Assembly (NCBI RefSeq): GCF_003999975.1
Contig: NZ_RJAC01000037.1
Location: 1-64,000 of the forward strand
Length of the DNA: 64,000 bases
Direction: 5' to 3'
Source of the DNA: Actinoplanes solisilvae
GTDB lineage: Bacteria; Actinomycetota; Actinomycetes; Mycobacteriales; Micromonosporaceae
Shown: positions 14,842 to 22,839 of the stretch, piece by piece
Position numbering within the stretch: the stretch's first letter is position 1
How the letters are laid out: each line of letters opens with the position of its first letter
Notes under the pieces: generated by a model
Databases searched by the model: none
What the model was told of the DNA's origin: nothing
What the model saw: only the letters and a program-made list of their open reading frames with translations
Position numbers and translations under genes: made by a program

Positions 14842-17066
14842 GACTGCTCGACCGGTTGCGCCGGGTGCCCGCCTCCGGGAAACGACGGCCCGCCAGGTGG
14901 GTGCCCTACCTGATGGTGGCGCTGATCGCGGTGGCCAGCCTGGCCGGACTGACCCTCCGCCCGGCCGCCGACACCAACCCGGGCAGCGCCGACTATGTGA
15001 TCGTGGCCGGCGCGGCCGGTCTGCGCTGGGACGACCTCGACCCCGCGCGTACGCCCACCCTCTGGCAGGAGGCGACGAAGGGGTCGATCGGCTGGCTGTC
15101 GGTGCGATCGGCGATGAAGGTCACCTGCCCCTCCGACGGGTGGCTGACCCTCGGCGCGGGCAACTACGCGGCCTGGCCCCGGCACACCACCGGCAGCAGT
15201 TGCGAGCCCGCCGCCCCCGCTCTCACCGAACCCGACAACATCGGCGCCAACCTCACCGACCAGCGCGGCGTGGTCCAGGACAATCAAGACCGTCTCCCGT
15301 ACGGGGCGGTGCCCGGGGCCCTGGCCGAGTCGGTGCGCTGCACCTACGCATTCGGGCCGCCCGCGGCGATCGCGGCCGCGCGCCCGTTCGGCCGGGTCGA
15401 CAAATACCAGCCCACCCTGCCCGCCGACGCCCAGGGCCTGCTCTCGCAGTGCAACCTGAGCATCGTCGACCTCGGCACGGTCTCGGGCAGCGGCGCCGAA
15501 CGGCAGCAGCAGGCCCAGGCCGTCGACGCCGTGCTGGCCCGGGTCGTCGCCGCGCGCCCGCAGCGCTCGCTGCTGATGGTCGCCGGCGTGTCCGACACCG
15601 AACGGTCGTCGCGGCTGCACGTCGCGATCGCCGAGGGCGAGGGCTGGGAGGGTGGCTGGCTCACCTCGGCCGGCACCGGCCGCGACGGCTACCTGCAGCT
15701 CATCGACCTGGCCCCGACCGTGCTGACCGCGCTGGGCCGGCCCGCCCCCGAGAAGCTGTTCGCCGGGCGCGCGGCCACGATGGTCGAGGGCCGCCCCCGC
15801 GACGTCGCCGAGGCGATGCTGGGTGTGCACAACGCCGACCAGCGCGCCAACGCCCAGCGGGCCGTCGCCGAGATCTTCTTCACCGTCCTCGCCGGCCTGC
15901 AGATCCTGCTCTTCCTGCTGGCCGTGCCCGTGCTGGTGCGGGCCCGCCGGCATGCCGGGCCGCGCGGCCCGGCCCTGCCCTCGCCCCGGCTGGTGTCGGC
16001 GCTGGAACTCGCGCTGATCGCCGGGGCCCTGGCCATCCCGGCCGCGCTGCTGGCCGACGCGACACCGTGGTGGCGTTACGGCCATCCGGCCTGGGTCTTC
16101 GGTACGGTCACCGGCCTGTTCATCGCGGTCGGCACCGCGCTGGTCCGGTTCGCCCCCCGGTACGGCCGCACGCTGTGGCCGATGGGCGCGGTGGCCGGCA
16201 TCGGCGCCGTGGTCGTCGGGCTCGACCTGCTCACCGGCTCGCAGCTGCAGCTCAACGGCGTCGCCGGCTACTCGGCCGTCTTCGGTGGCCGCTATGCCGG
16301 GGTGGGCGGGGTCGGCCTGGGCGTGTTCGTGGCCGGGCTGCTCGTGCTGGCCGGTGTGCTGGCCCAGTGGGTCGCCCGGCACTGGCGCCCGGTCGTGGTC
16401 GTGCTGCTCGGCGGCATCGGCGTCGTCATGGTCGGCAGCCCCTACCTGGGCGCCGACCCGGTCGGGGCGATCGCCGTCACCGCCGGGGTCTGCGTGGCCG
16501 CCGCCATCACCACCGGCGGCTGGCTGACCTTCCCACGCGTCGCCTGGTCGGGGCTGGCCGGGCTGGCCGTCACGATCGGCTTCGCGGCCGTCGACCTGCG
16601 CCGGCCCGCCGCCGACCAGGGCCTCGTCGGGCGACTGCTGACCGAACTGGCCAACGGCACCGCCGGCCCGGCCGTGCAGCGCGCCGCCGCGGCCAACGGT
16701 CAGGCCCTGCTGAACAGCCCGCTGACGCTGCTGGCCGTCGCCGGGGTCCTCATGCTGGCCTTCTGCCAGTTCTCGCCCTGGGGCGGCCTTCAGCGGCTCT
16801 TCGGGCTGCATCCGGCGCTGCGGGCGGCCGGGGCCGGGGTGACCGTGGCGACGCTGATCGCCGGGGTGCTCAACGGCTCGGCGCTGACCGTGGCTGGCGC
16901 GGCCGCCGCGACCGCCGTGCCGATCGCCGTGCTGACCGCGCTGCGGGTGCTGCTGCACGCGGCCGACCGCACCCGGCCCGAGGGCGAGACCGACGGGCCC
17001 GGCGGTCCCGGACTGCGTTCGTTGACACGCGTCACCACCAGCCCGAACGCGCAAGCGTCGCCATAG
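14838..17066 (+). CDS. Large membrane protein with alkaline-phosphatase-like extracytoplasmic domain
   Basis: 742 residues from a GTG overlapping the previous stop. A signal anchor (about 24-42) precedes an extracytoplasmic domain of ~310 residues with 'DYVIVAGAAGLRWDDLDPARTPTLW' at its start and 'GYLQLIDLAPTVLTALG' near its end, the latter typical of alkaline phosphatase/sulfatase-fold proteins. The usual metal-ligand histidines are not evident, so it may be inactive. The C-terminal ~380 residues hold about nine transmembrane helices. It closes the envelope cluster and ends 14 bases before the hairpin leader of pyrG. Precise function unknown. Confidence 0.65.
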   Translation: MRLLDRLRRVPASGKRRPARWVPYLMVALIAVASLAGLTLRPAADTNPGSADYVIVAGAAGLRWDDLDPARTPTLWQEATKGSIGWLSVRSAMKVTCPSDGWLTLGAGNYAAWPRHTTGSSCEPAAPALTEPDNIGANLTDQRGVVQDNQDRLPYGAVPGALAESVRCTYAFGPPAAIAAARPFGRVDKYQPTLPADAQGLLSQCNLSIVDLGTVSGSGAERQQQAQAVDAVLARVVAARPQRSLLMVAGVSDTERSSRLHVAIAEGEGWEGGWLTSAGTGRDGYLQLIDLAPTVLTALGRPAPEKLFAGRAATMVEGRPRDVAEAMLGVHNADQRANAQRAVAEIFFTVLAGLQILLFLLAVPVLVRARRHAGPRGPALPSPRLVSALELALIAGALAIPAALLADATPWWRYGHPAWVFGTVTGLFIAVGTALVRFAPRYGRTLWPMGAVAGIGAVVVGLDLLTGSQLQLNGVAGYSAVFGGRYAGVGGVGLGVFVAGLLVLAGVLAQWVARHWRPVVVVLLGGIGVVMVGSPYLGADPVGAIAVTAGVCVAAAITTGGWLTFPRVAWSGLAGLAVTIGFAAVDLRRPAADQGLVGRLLTELANGTAGPAVQRAAAANGQALLNSPLTLLAVAGVLMLAFCQFSPWGGLQRLFGLHPALRAAGAGVTVATLIAGVLNGSALTVAGAAAATAVPIAVLTALRVLLHAADRTRPEGETDGPGGPGLRSLTRVTTSPNAQASP

Positions 17067-17079
17067 GTGTTACGGTGGA

Positions 17080-17137
17080 CTCCCGTGGATGGGGCTGCGC
17101 CCCGGTCTGCAAGTCACCATCAGACGACCCACGGGAG
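17080..17137 (+). promoter_or_regulatory. Hairpin in pyrG leader overlapping its ribosome binding site
   Basis: A perfect 9-bp inverted repeat: ctcccgtgg at 17080-17088 and ccacgggag at 17129-17137. The right arm contains the gggag sequence at 17133-17137 that is the only good ribosome binding site for pyrG (TTG 17145). A small inner stem ggggc/gcccc lies at 17091-17104. A TACGGT box at 17071-17076 could be the -10 element. If the transcript starts upstream of 17080, folding would hide the ribosome binding site. Regulation is inferred. Confidence 0.45.
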
Positions 17138-17144
17138 CAGGGCC

Positions 17145-18824
17145 TTGGCCTCATCAGTGCGCGACACGCGGCACATCTTCGTCACCGGGGGCGTCGCCTC
17201 CTCGCTGGGCAAGGGCCTCACCGCCTCCAGCCTCGGTAATCTTCTGACCGCGCGCGGGCTCCGGGTCGTCATGCAGAAGCTCGACCCCTACCTGAACGTC
17301 GACCCCGGAACGATGAACCCGTTCCAGCACGGCGAGGTCTTCGTCACCGAGGACGGCGCCGAGACCGACCTCGACGTCGGCCACTACGAGCGGTTCCTCG
17401 ACCGGTCACTGTCCGGCAAGGCGAACGTCACCACCGGCCAGGTCTACTCGACGGTCATCGCGCGCGAGCGGCGCGGCGAATACCTCGGCGACACCGTCCA
17501 GGTCATCCCGCACATCACGAACGAGATCAAGAGCCGGATCTTCGCGATGGCCGACCCCGACGAGTCCGGCCGCCGGCCCGACGTCGTCATCACCGAGGTC
17601 GGCGGCACCGTCGGTGACATGGAGTCGCTGCCGTTCCTCGAAGCGATCCGCCAGGTGCGCCACGAGGTCGGCCGTGACCACGTGTTCTACCTGCACGTCT
17701 CGCTGGTGCCCTACCTGGCGCCGTCCGGCGAGCTCAAGACCAAGCCGACCCAGCACTCGGTGGCGGCGCTGCGCAACATCGGCATCCAGCCCGACGCGCT
17801 GGTCTGCCGCAGCGACCGCGAGATCCCCGAGAAGCTCAAGCACAAGCTCGCGCTCTACTGCGACGTCGACCGTGAAGCCGTGGTCGCCGCGCCCGACGCG
17901 CCGAGCATCTACGACATCCCGAAGGTGCTGCACCGCGAGGGCTTGGACGCGTACGTCGTACGCCGTCTGGGTCTGTCCTTCCGGGACGTGAACTGGGAGA
18001 CCTGGGACGACCTGCTGCACCGCGTGCACCACCCGAAGCGGACCATCACGATCGCGCTCGTCGGCAAGTACGTCGACCTGCCCGACGCCTACCTGTCGGT
18101 CAGCGAGGCGATCCGGGCGGCGGGCTTCGGCAACAACGTGAAGATCCAGCTCCGCTGGGTGCCGAGCGACGACTGCGAGACCACGGCGGGTGCGGCGGCG
18201 GCGCTGAAGGGCGTCGACGGCATCGTCATCCCCGGCGGGTTCGGTGTCCGCGGCATCGAGGGCAAGATCAACACTTCCCGGTACGCCCGTGAGAACCGCA
18301 TTCCGATCCTGGGCATCTGCCTCGGCCTGCAATGCATGACCATCGACGCCGCACGCCACCTCGCCGGTCTGGCCGGGGCCAACTCGCTCGAGTTCGACGA
18401 GCAGGCACCCTACCCGGTCATCTCGACCATGCTCGACCAGGAGGACATCGTCGCAGGCAAGGGCGACCTGGGCGGCACGATGCGGCTCGGCGCCTACCCG
18501 GCCGCGCTCACCGAGGGTTCGATCGTCGCCGAGGTCTACGGCTCGACCGACATCTCCGAGCGTCACCGGCACCGCTACGAGGTCAACAACGACTACCGCG
18601 CCAAGCTGGCCGAGTCGGGCCTGGTCTTCTCGGGCACCTCGCCCGACGGCCGGCTGGTCGAATTCATCGAGCTCGACCGCGAGGTCCACCCCTACTTCGT
18701 GGCGACGCAGGCGCACCCCGAACTGAAGAGCCGGCCCACCCGGCCGCACCCGCTCTTCGACGGCCTGGTCAAGGCGGCCATCGAGTACGCGGCAGCCGAC
18801 GAGCTGCCCGTGGACCCGGCATGA
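17145..18824 (+). CDS. pyrG: CTP synthase
   Basis: 559 residues from TTG 17145, seven bases after gggag. GTG 17157 is an alternative but would be 19 bases from that site. It converts UTP plus glutamine to CTP. The N-terminal amidoligase domain has 'GGVASSLGKG' (15-24), 'KLDPYLNVDPGTMNPFQHGEVFV' and 'GAETDLDVGHYERF'. The C-terminal glutaminase domain has the nucleophile Cys392 in 'LGICLGLQC' and the His-x-Glu pair in 'QAHPELKSRP'. Length is normal. The stop overlaps the NUDIX start, as in other actinobacteria (Rv1699-Rv1700). Confidence 0.97.
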   Translation: MASSVRDTRHIFVTGGVASSLGKGLTASSLGNLLTARGLRVVMQKLDPYLNVDPGTMNPFQHGEVFVTEDGAETDLDVGHYERFLDRSLSGKANVTTGQVYSTVIARERRGEYLGDTVQVIPHITNEIKSRIFAMADPDESGRRPDVVITEVGGTVGDMESLPFLEAIRQVRHEVGRDHVFYLHVSLVPYLAPSGELKTKPTQHSVAALRNIGIQPDALVCRSDREIPEKLKHKLALYCDVDREAVVAAPDAPSIYDIPKVLHREGLDAYVVRRLGLSFRDVNWETWDDLLHRVHHPKRTITIALVGKYVDLPDAYLSVSEAIRAAGFGNNVKIQLRWVPSDDCETTAGAAAALKGVDGIVIPGGFGVRGIEGKINTSRYARENRIPILGICLGLQCMTIDAARHLAGLAGANSLEFDEQAPYPVISTMLDQEDIVAGKGDLGGTMRLGAYPAALTEGSIVAEVYGSTDISERHRHRYEVNNDYRAKLAESGLVFSGTSPDGRLVEFIELDREVHPYFVATQAHPELKSRPTRPHPLFDGLVKAAIEYAAADELPVDPA

Positions 18825-19417
18825 CGGCTTTTGTGCATGAAACCCGGTCGAGCGTCTCGCGCTACGAGGGGCCGATCTTCAGCGTCGTCACCGACGAGGT
18901 GACCATGTCGTCCGGCGGCACGGCCCGGCGCGACGTGGTGCACAACAAGGGCGCGGTCGGCGTGGTCGCGCTCGACGAGGTCGGCCGCGTCGTACTGATC
19001 AAGCAGTACCGGCACGCGGTCGGGCAGCGCCTGTGGGAGCTGCCCGCCGGGCTACGCGACGTCAGCGGCGAAGGCCTGGCCGTCACGGCCGCGCGCGAGC
19101 TGGCCGAGGAGGCCGACCTGCGGGCGGGAAGCTTCCACCTGCTGATCGACCTCTACACGTCGCCGGGCTTCGCCGACGAGACGATCAGGATCTTCCTGGC
19201 CCGCGATCTGACGCCGGTCCCCGAGGCGGAGCGCTATGAGCGCACCGACGAGGAGGCCGACCTCGAGATCGCGTGGATCGACCTCGACGAGGCGGTGGCG
19301 ATGGTCTTCCGCGGGGAGATCACGAACGCGGCCGCGGTGGGCGGGCTGCTCGCGGCGGCGCGTGCTCGGGACGAGGGCTGGGCGACGCTGCGACCGGCTG
19401 ACACTCCGGCGATCTGA
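18821..19417 (+). CDS. NUDIX hydrolase (ADP-ribose pyrophosphatase type)
   Basis: 198 residues from ATG 18821, overlapping the pyrG stop. The NUDIX box is 'GLRDVSGEGLAVTAARELAEEADL', fitting G-x5-E-x7-R-E-x2-E-E-x-G in its catalytic REL-x-EE part; the preceding 'IKQYRHAVGQRLWELPAGL' is characteristic of the ADP-ribose subgroup. The equivalent gene in M. tuberculosis is Rv1700, an ADP-ribose hydrolase. The predicted reaction is ADP-ribose to AMP plus ribose 5-phosphate. The final codons are part of a 21-bp direct repeat continuing into the intergenic region. Confidence 0.92.
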   Translation: MTAFVHETRSSVSRYEGPIFSVVTDEVTMSSGGTARRDVVHNKGAVGVVALDEVGRVVLIKQYRHAVGQRLWELPAGLRDVSGEGLAVTAARELAEEADLRAGSFHLLIDLYTSPGFADETIRIFLARDLTPVPEAERYERTDEEADLEIAWIDLDEAVAMVFRGEITNAAAVGGLLAAARARDEGWATLRPADTPAI

Positions 19418-19728
19418 TCCGGGCGTTTCGTGCGGGCGTTACGTCCGGGCGATCTGATCCGGGCGTTTAGTTCGAGCGCATTGCCCGGGCGCTTCTGGGC
19501 AAGCGCGGACCGGCCGCCACCGGCCCGCGCTTGCCGCAGATGCCGGCGCACCCCCAGATGGGCGCCGGCGGAAGCGTCGGCCTCTCCAGGCACCACTGTG
19601 GACCGACGGCAATCATGATCCCGCGCGTTCCTGATTGCGGCAAGCTACCTTTCGGGGTTCCCCGCCCCGCCTGCCGTCCGCCGGATCCGGCCGATCGGGG
19701 GAGGGCCGCGGCACCGGTGCTGTGGCTG
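19418..19728. other. Intergenic region between convergent genes, with direct repeat and hairpin
   Basis: No credible gene. A 21-bp direct repeat (19408-19428 and 19448-19468, 40 bases apart) begins inside the last codons of the NUDIX gene, among further gggcgtt-type repeats. A perfect 10-bp hairpin at 19499-19534 probably serves as terminator. After 19540 an open frame runs to 19791 in the plus direction but overlaps the end of the convergent gene and lacks a ribosome binding site. Confidence 0.6.
19499..19534. terminator. Hairpin between convergent genes
   Basis: Perfect inverted repeat gcaagcgcgg (19499-19508) and ccgcgcttgc (19525-19534) with a C/G-rich loop. No T-run, as is common in high-G+C actinomycetes. 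Suited to stopping transcription from both sides. Confidence 0.6.
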
Positions 19729-20349
19729 TCAGTCGAACCAGACGACAAGCCGTACGCCGTCATCTCCGAACCGCTGCCCGAGAGCGCGTAGGACGGCGAA
19801 GACGTGCTCCCACCCGGTTCCCGGACCGAGGACGTCGAGCCGGGTCGTCGCCGTGTAGCCGAACGTGGTCTTGCCGCGCTGCCAACCGCCGTACGGTGTT
19901 TCGGCTGGCGGCCTCTCCATCGGGCCGAACTCCTCGCGCACCTCGTCGGGCCAGTGATCGTCGATGCGGTAGTAGCGCCACAGCGCCGAGGACTCCTCGT
20001 TGATCGTGAGGGTGCCGCGAGCGTCGGGCCCGGCCTTCATGTCGAGGTCGCGCAGCTCGGACCAGGACACCCAGGTGCTGCCGTGGATCGCCCCGTCGAG
20101 GCGGGCGTCCTCCTCGTATTCGGTGCGAACCACCTGTGACACGTCGGACGGAAGGCCGCGCCCCTCGGCTACCGGCTCCCACCGGTTCCAGTTCCGGATG
20201 CCGAACAGGCAGCCGAAAGCCGAGTAGTCGGAGCCCGGGTAGAGCGGGTAGAGGTCCATGCAGCGGACCCAGAGCCCGTCCACATAGTCGAAGGCCGCCA
20301 CGCGAGCCGGGTCGCAGACCTCAATCACGCCATAGATGTCGGTTCCCAC
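19729..20349 (-). CDS. Hypothetical protein (aromatic-rich, actinobacterial)
   Basis: 206 residues, no recognised domain. The N-terminus begins 'MGTDIYGVIEV'. The body is rich in Trp, Tyr and Asp and contains 'DLYPLYPGSDYSAFGCLFGIRNWNRWEPVAEGRGLPSD' and 'STWVSWSELRDLDMKAG'. The opening 'MGTDI-G-iE' plus 'RdYslFa-L-gvRn' is seen in small cytoplasmic proteins of unknown function in actinomycetes and some phages. No signal peptide or membrane segment. It lies 33 bases downstream of the MazF-like gene on the same strand and may be co-transcribed with it. Confidence 0.6.
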   Translation of the reverse strand: MGTDIYGVIEVCDPARVAAFDYVDGLWVRCMDLYPLYPGSDYSAFGCLFGIRNWNRWEPVAEGRGLPSDVSQVVRTEYEEDARLDGAIHGSTWVSWSELRDLDMKAGPDARGTLTINEESSALWRYYRIDDHWPDEVREEFGPMERPPAETPYGGWQRGKTTFGYTATTRLDVLGPGTGWEHVFAVLRALGQRFGDDGVRLVVWFD

Positions 20350-20382
20350 GCGACGCGATCCTAGAGACGTACGCCGTCGGCG

Positions 20383-20820
20383 TCATCGCGATTCGGCGAG
20401 AGTGAGGGCGACGTCGAGCTCGTGCTGCTTGGCCGGGGACAGGGTGCCGAGCCGCCTGATCAGGGACTCGGTGTCGACGGTCAGGGACCAGGTGCAGAAG
20501 ATCGTTCCGTCCTGGGGCAGCGCCACCCGAACTACGCCGTCCTTTCGCAGGCCCTCCTCGGGGCCGAGCCGGACCTCGATGCCGATGGCCCGGGTGGCCG
20601 GCCCCGCCGCCTCGATGATCCGGCGACGCTCGTCGACGTCGATTGCCTGTTCGCCGGAGATCAGGACGAACCCGGCACTCTGCGCCGGGGTGGCCGGCTC
20701 GACGATCTGCACGGCCTGGAACTCGGGGCCCGAACCGCCGGAGAGCAGCACCACGGGCCGCTCCTCATCGACCAGGGCCCACCAGATCTCGCCGCGTTCC
20801 ACCCACCCATTCTCCCGCAT
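20383..20820 (-). CDS. MazF/PemK-family toxin-like protein
   Basis: 145 residues. The N-terminal 'RGEIWWALVDEERPVVLLSGG' fits the MazF/PemK beginning (RGe-w...RPvvvls). The C-terminal half 'GIEVRLGPEEGLRKDGVVRVALPQDGTIFCTWSLTVDTESLIRRLGTLS' matches the MazF core, ending in the usual helix 'PAKQHELDVALTLA'. MazF proteins are mRNA endoribonucleases. No antitoxin gene of the usual small size is visible beside it: upstream is the divergent peptidase gene and downstream a 206-residue unknown protein. It could be an orphan, have a non-canonical partner or be a non-toxic relative. The start could alternatively be at the V-E-R-G codon. Confidence 0.65.
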   Translation of the reverse strand: MRENGWVERGEIWWALVDEERPVVLLSGGSGPEFQAVQIVEPATPAQSAGFVLISGEQAIDVDERRRIIEAAGPATRAIGIEVRLGPEEGLRKDGVVRVALPQDGTIFCTWSLTVDTESLIRRLGTLSPAKQHELDVALTLAESR

Positions 20821-20864
20821 CGGCTGTGTTAGCGTCGCCGGACTCAGTCGAGCGCGGGGGCGTG

Positions 20865-21542
20865 ATGAAGCTACTTCTTACCGATTCCGGTGTCCGGAAC
20901 GCGAGCATCGAGCGGGCGCTGCTCGATCTGCTGGGCAAACCGATCGGCGAGGCCAGCGCCCTGTGCATCCCCACCGCCGGGTATGGCGGCTCGTGGGGAG
21001 AGCCGGGCGGGCCGTGGCGGTTCATCGCCGGTCGTAGCCCCAGTCCGATGACCGAGCTCGGATGGAAATCGGTGGGGGTGCTCGAACTTACCGCACTGCC
21101 CAGCATTGACAGGGAACGCTGGGTCTCGTGGGTTCGCGAGGCCGACGTCCTGCTGGTCAACGGCGGCGACACCATGTACCTGTGCCACTGGATGCGGGAG
21201 ACCGGGCTGGCCGATCTGCTGCCGTCGCTACAATCTGTCTACGTAGGAATCAGCGCCGGCAGCATGGTGATGACTTCCCGCGTCGGCCGGGACTTCGCCG
21301 ACGTCACCGGGGTGGTGACCTCCGCCGACGATACCGCCCTCGGATTCGTCGACTTCTCCATTTTCCCGCACCTCGACGACCCGAACCTGCCGACCCAGAC
21401 CCTGGACGGCGCGCAACGATGGGCCACCGAGGTCAAGAACCCGGCGTACGCCATCGACGCGCAGACCGCGATCAAGGTGAACGACGGCATCGTCGAGGTC
21501 GTCTCCGAGGGCCGCTGGAAGCTGTTCAACGCGTCGTCGTGA
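20865..21542 (+). CDS. Peptidase E (family S51, class I glutamine amidotransferase-like)
   Basis: 225 residues from ATG 20865. The nucleophile elbow 'VGISAGSMVM' puts the catalytic serine at residue 130, in place of the cysteine of true amidotransferases. 'LLVNGGDTMYLCHWMRETG' and 'FSIFPHLDDPNLP' are further family marks. Dipeptidase E enzymes cleave N-terminal aspartyl dipeptides in the cytoplasm. Divergent from the MazF-like gene with about 45 bases between. A typical monocistronic housekeeping-type enzyme; substrate is not certain. Confidence 0.85.
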   Translation: MKLLLTDSGVRNASIERALLDLLGKPIGEASALCIPTAGYGGSWGEPGGPWRFIAGRSPSPMTELGWKSVGVLELTALPSIDRERWVSWVREADVLLVNGGDTMYLCHWMRETGLADLLPSLQSVYVGISAGSMVMTSRVGRDFADVTGVVTSADDTALGFVDFSIFPHLDDPNLPTQTLDGAQRWATEVKNPAYAIDAQTAIKVNDGIVEVVSEGRWKLFNASS

Positions 21543-21871
21543 ACGTCGGGCGCCGAGCGACCTTGCCCACATCCACCTCCGCGCCCACCTGTTGTTCCCG
21601 CGGCGCGGCGGCCGTGAGTTCGCGCTGAGACGGCAACCTCTCGAGCCGGGCCGCGTCCACGTGATCGACCAGCCGTCGTTCCGTCATTCGATAGTGGTCA
21701 ATCGGTAGTTATTCTCAAGATTTTCTTGTACGTCTCTGAGCTGCGGTTTTGCTGCGGCGTAGGCGGGTTTTCGGGGGATTGTCGACGGACTGTGTTGAAC
21801 CGGGCGGTGGGGGAGGACCGTACTGGCCCCCAACACCGGTGACAGCGAACGTCCTACGACGAGGAGTGGTC
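21543..21871. other. Intergenic region upstream of the GAGEEA-repeat protein
   Basis: No gene seen. It contains an unusually A+T-rich stretch for this genome (about 21700-21735), with TATTCT at 21710-21715 as a possible -10 element, and a purine-rich ribosome binding site gaggag near 21861 just before the next start. It probably carries the promoter and a long leader for that gene. Confidence 0.5.
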
Positions 21872-22696
21872 ATGAGGTCCCGCACGTATCGACGGCAAGG
21901 TGACGGCAACCGGCGGAAGACCATCGGCGCGGTGGTTGTCGCGGGAGTTGTTGTCGCGATGGGGGTGACCGGGATCCAGTTGGCCTCCGCGGGCACCGAG
22001 ACCAAGGCCGTCGATCTGGTCACCGTGGACGGTCAGCAGTTCGACGTCTCGCAGTGTGCGGACGTGCAGGTCAACGCCGGGGCGGTCGTCTGCGACGGGG
22101 AGGAGCTGGCTCCGGTCGAGGAGCAGGCACCGGGTGACGCGGCGGCGGGTGCGGCGGCGGCTCTGGAAGCGTCCTGCGACACGTTCGCGGCCGACGCGGC
22201 GGCGGCCGGTGGGGAGGAAGCCGGTGCCGGTGAGGAAGCGGCCCCCGGATCGGCGGCCGCCAAGGCCGAGAACAAGGCGACGGCCAAGAAGTGGGCCAAG
22301 ACGCTGAAGGCGGCCAAGGCCCGCGCCGCGGAAAAGGCGGCCGGGAAGGCGGGCGCGGGCAAGGAAGCCGGTGCTGGTGAAGAGGCTGGTGCTGGTGCGG
22401 AAGCCGGTGCGGGCGAAGAAGCGGGCGCTGGTGAGGAAGCGGGTGCCGGTGAAGAGGGCGACGCGGCAGCGGACGCTGCGGCCAAGGCGGTCGCCTCGGC
22501 TCAGCAGAGCCTGCTGCAGGCCTGCCTGACTCTCGCCGACGCCAAGGCCGTCGTCGCCGGCGCGGGTGACGACGCGGGTGCCGGCGAGGAAGCCGGCCAG
22601 GGCGAAGAGGCCGGTGCCGGTGAGGAAGCGGGCGCGGGTGAAGAGGCCGGTGCCGGCGATGAGGCCGGAGACGCAGCCCCGGCAGCGAAGAAGTAG
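21872..22696 (+). CDS. Secreted low-complexity protein with GAGEEA repeats
   Basis: 274 residues from ATG 21872 after gaggag. The N-terminus is basic (RSRTYRRQ...RRK), followed by a hydrophobic segment 'IGAVVVAGVVVAMGVTGIQLASA', with likely signal peptidase cleavage after ASA near residue 40. The mature part is Ala/Glu/Gly-rich. Two blocks of GAGEEA-type hexapeptides (about residues 165-195 and 235-265) flank Ala/Lys-rich helical segments. Three or four cysteines are spaced through the mature part (SQC, VVC, ASC, QAC). No known domain; probably an exported, extended, acidic, possibly wall-associated protein. A strong hairpin follows. Confidence 0.7.
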   Translation: MRSRTYRRQGDGNRRKTIGAVVVAGVVVAMGVTGIQLASAGTETKAVDLVTVDGQQFDVSQCADVQVNAGAVVCDGEELAPVEEQAPGDAAAGAAAALEASCDTFAADAAAAGGEEAGAGEEAAPGSAAAKAENKATAKKWAKTLKAAKARAAEKAAGKAGAGKEAGAGEEAGAGAEAGAGEEAGAGEEAGAGEEGDAAADAAAKAVASAQQSLLQACLTLADAKAVVAGAGDDAGAGEEAGQGEEAGAGEEAGAGEEAGAGDEAGDAAPAAKK

Positions 22697-22706
22697 CGAG
22701 GGCTCG

Positions 22707-22740
22707 GCGGAGTCCGCACACAGCGTTGGGCGGACTCCGC
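22707..22740 (+). terminator. Hairpin terminator after GAGEEA-repeat gene
   Basis: Perfect 11-bp inverted repeat gcggagtccgc (22707-22717) and gcggactccgc (22730-22740) starting 11 bases after the stop codon. It has no T-run. Confidence 0.7.
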
Positions 22741-22839
22741 GACCGGGCCCGCGTGCTTTCATCGCGGAGAAGGCAGGGGCGGAGAAGGCAGGGGCAGGGA
22801 AGGACATAGTGGAGCGCCTGCCCTACCTTGGCGGGCGTG

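Noticed and set aside
14835..17054. 739-codon antisense frame opposite the large membrane protein
   Set aside because: Mirror of the coding strand; Gly/Gln/Asp-rich without motifs, while the sense product has clear membrane helices.
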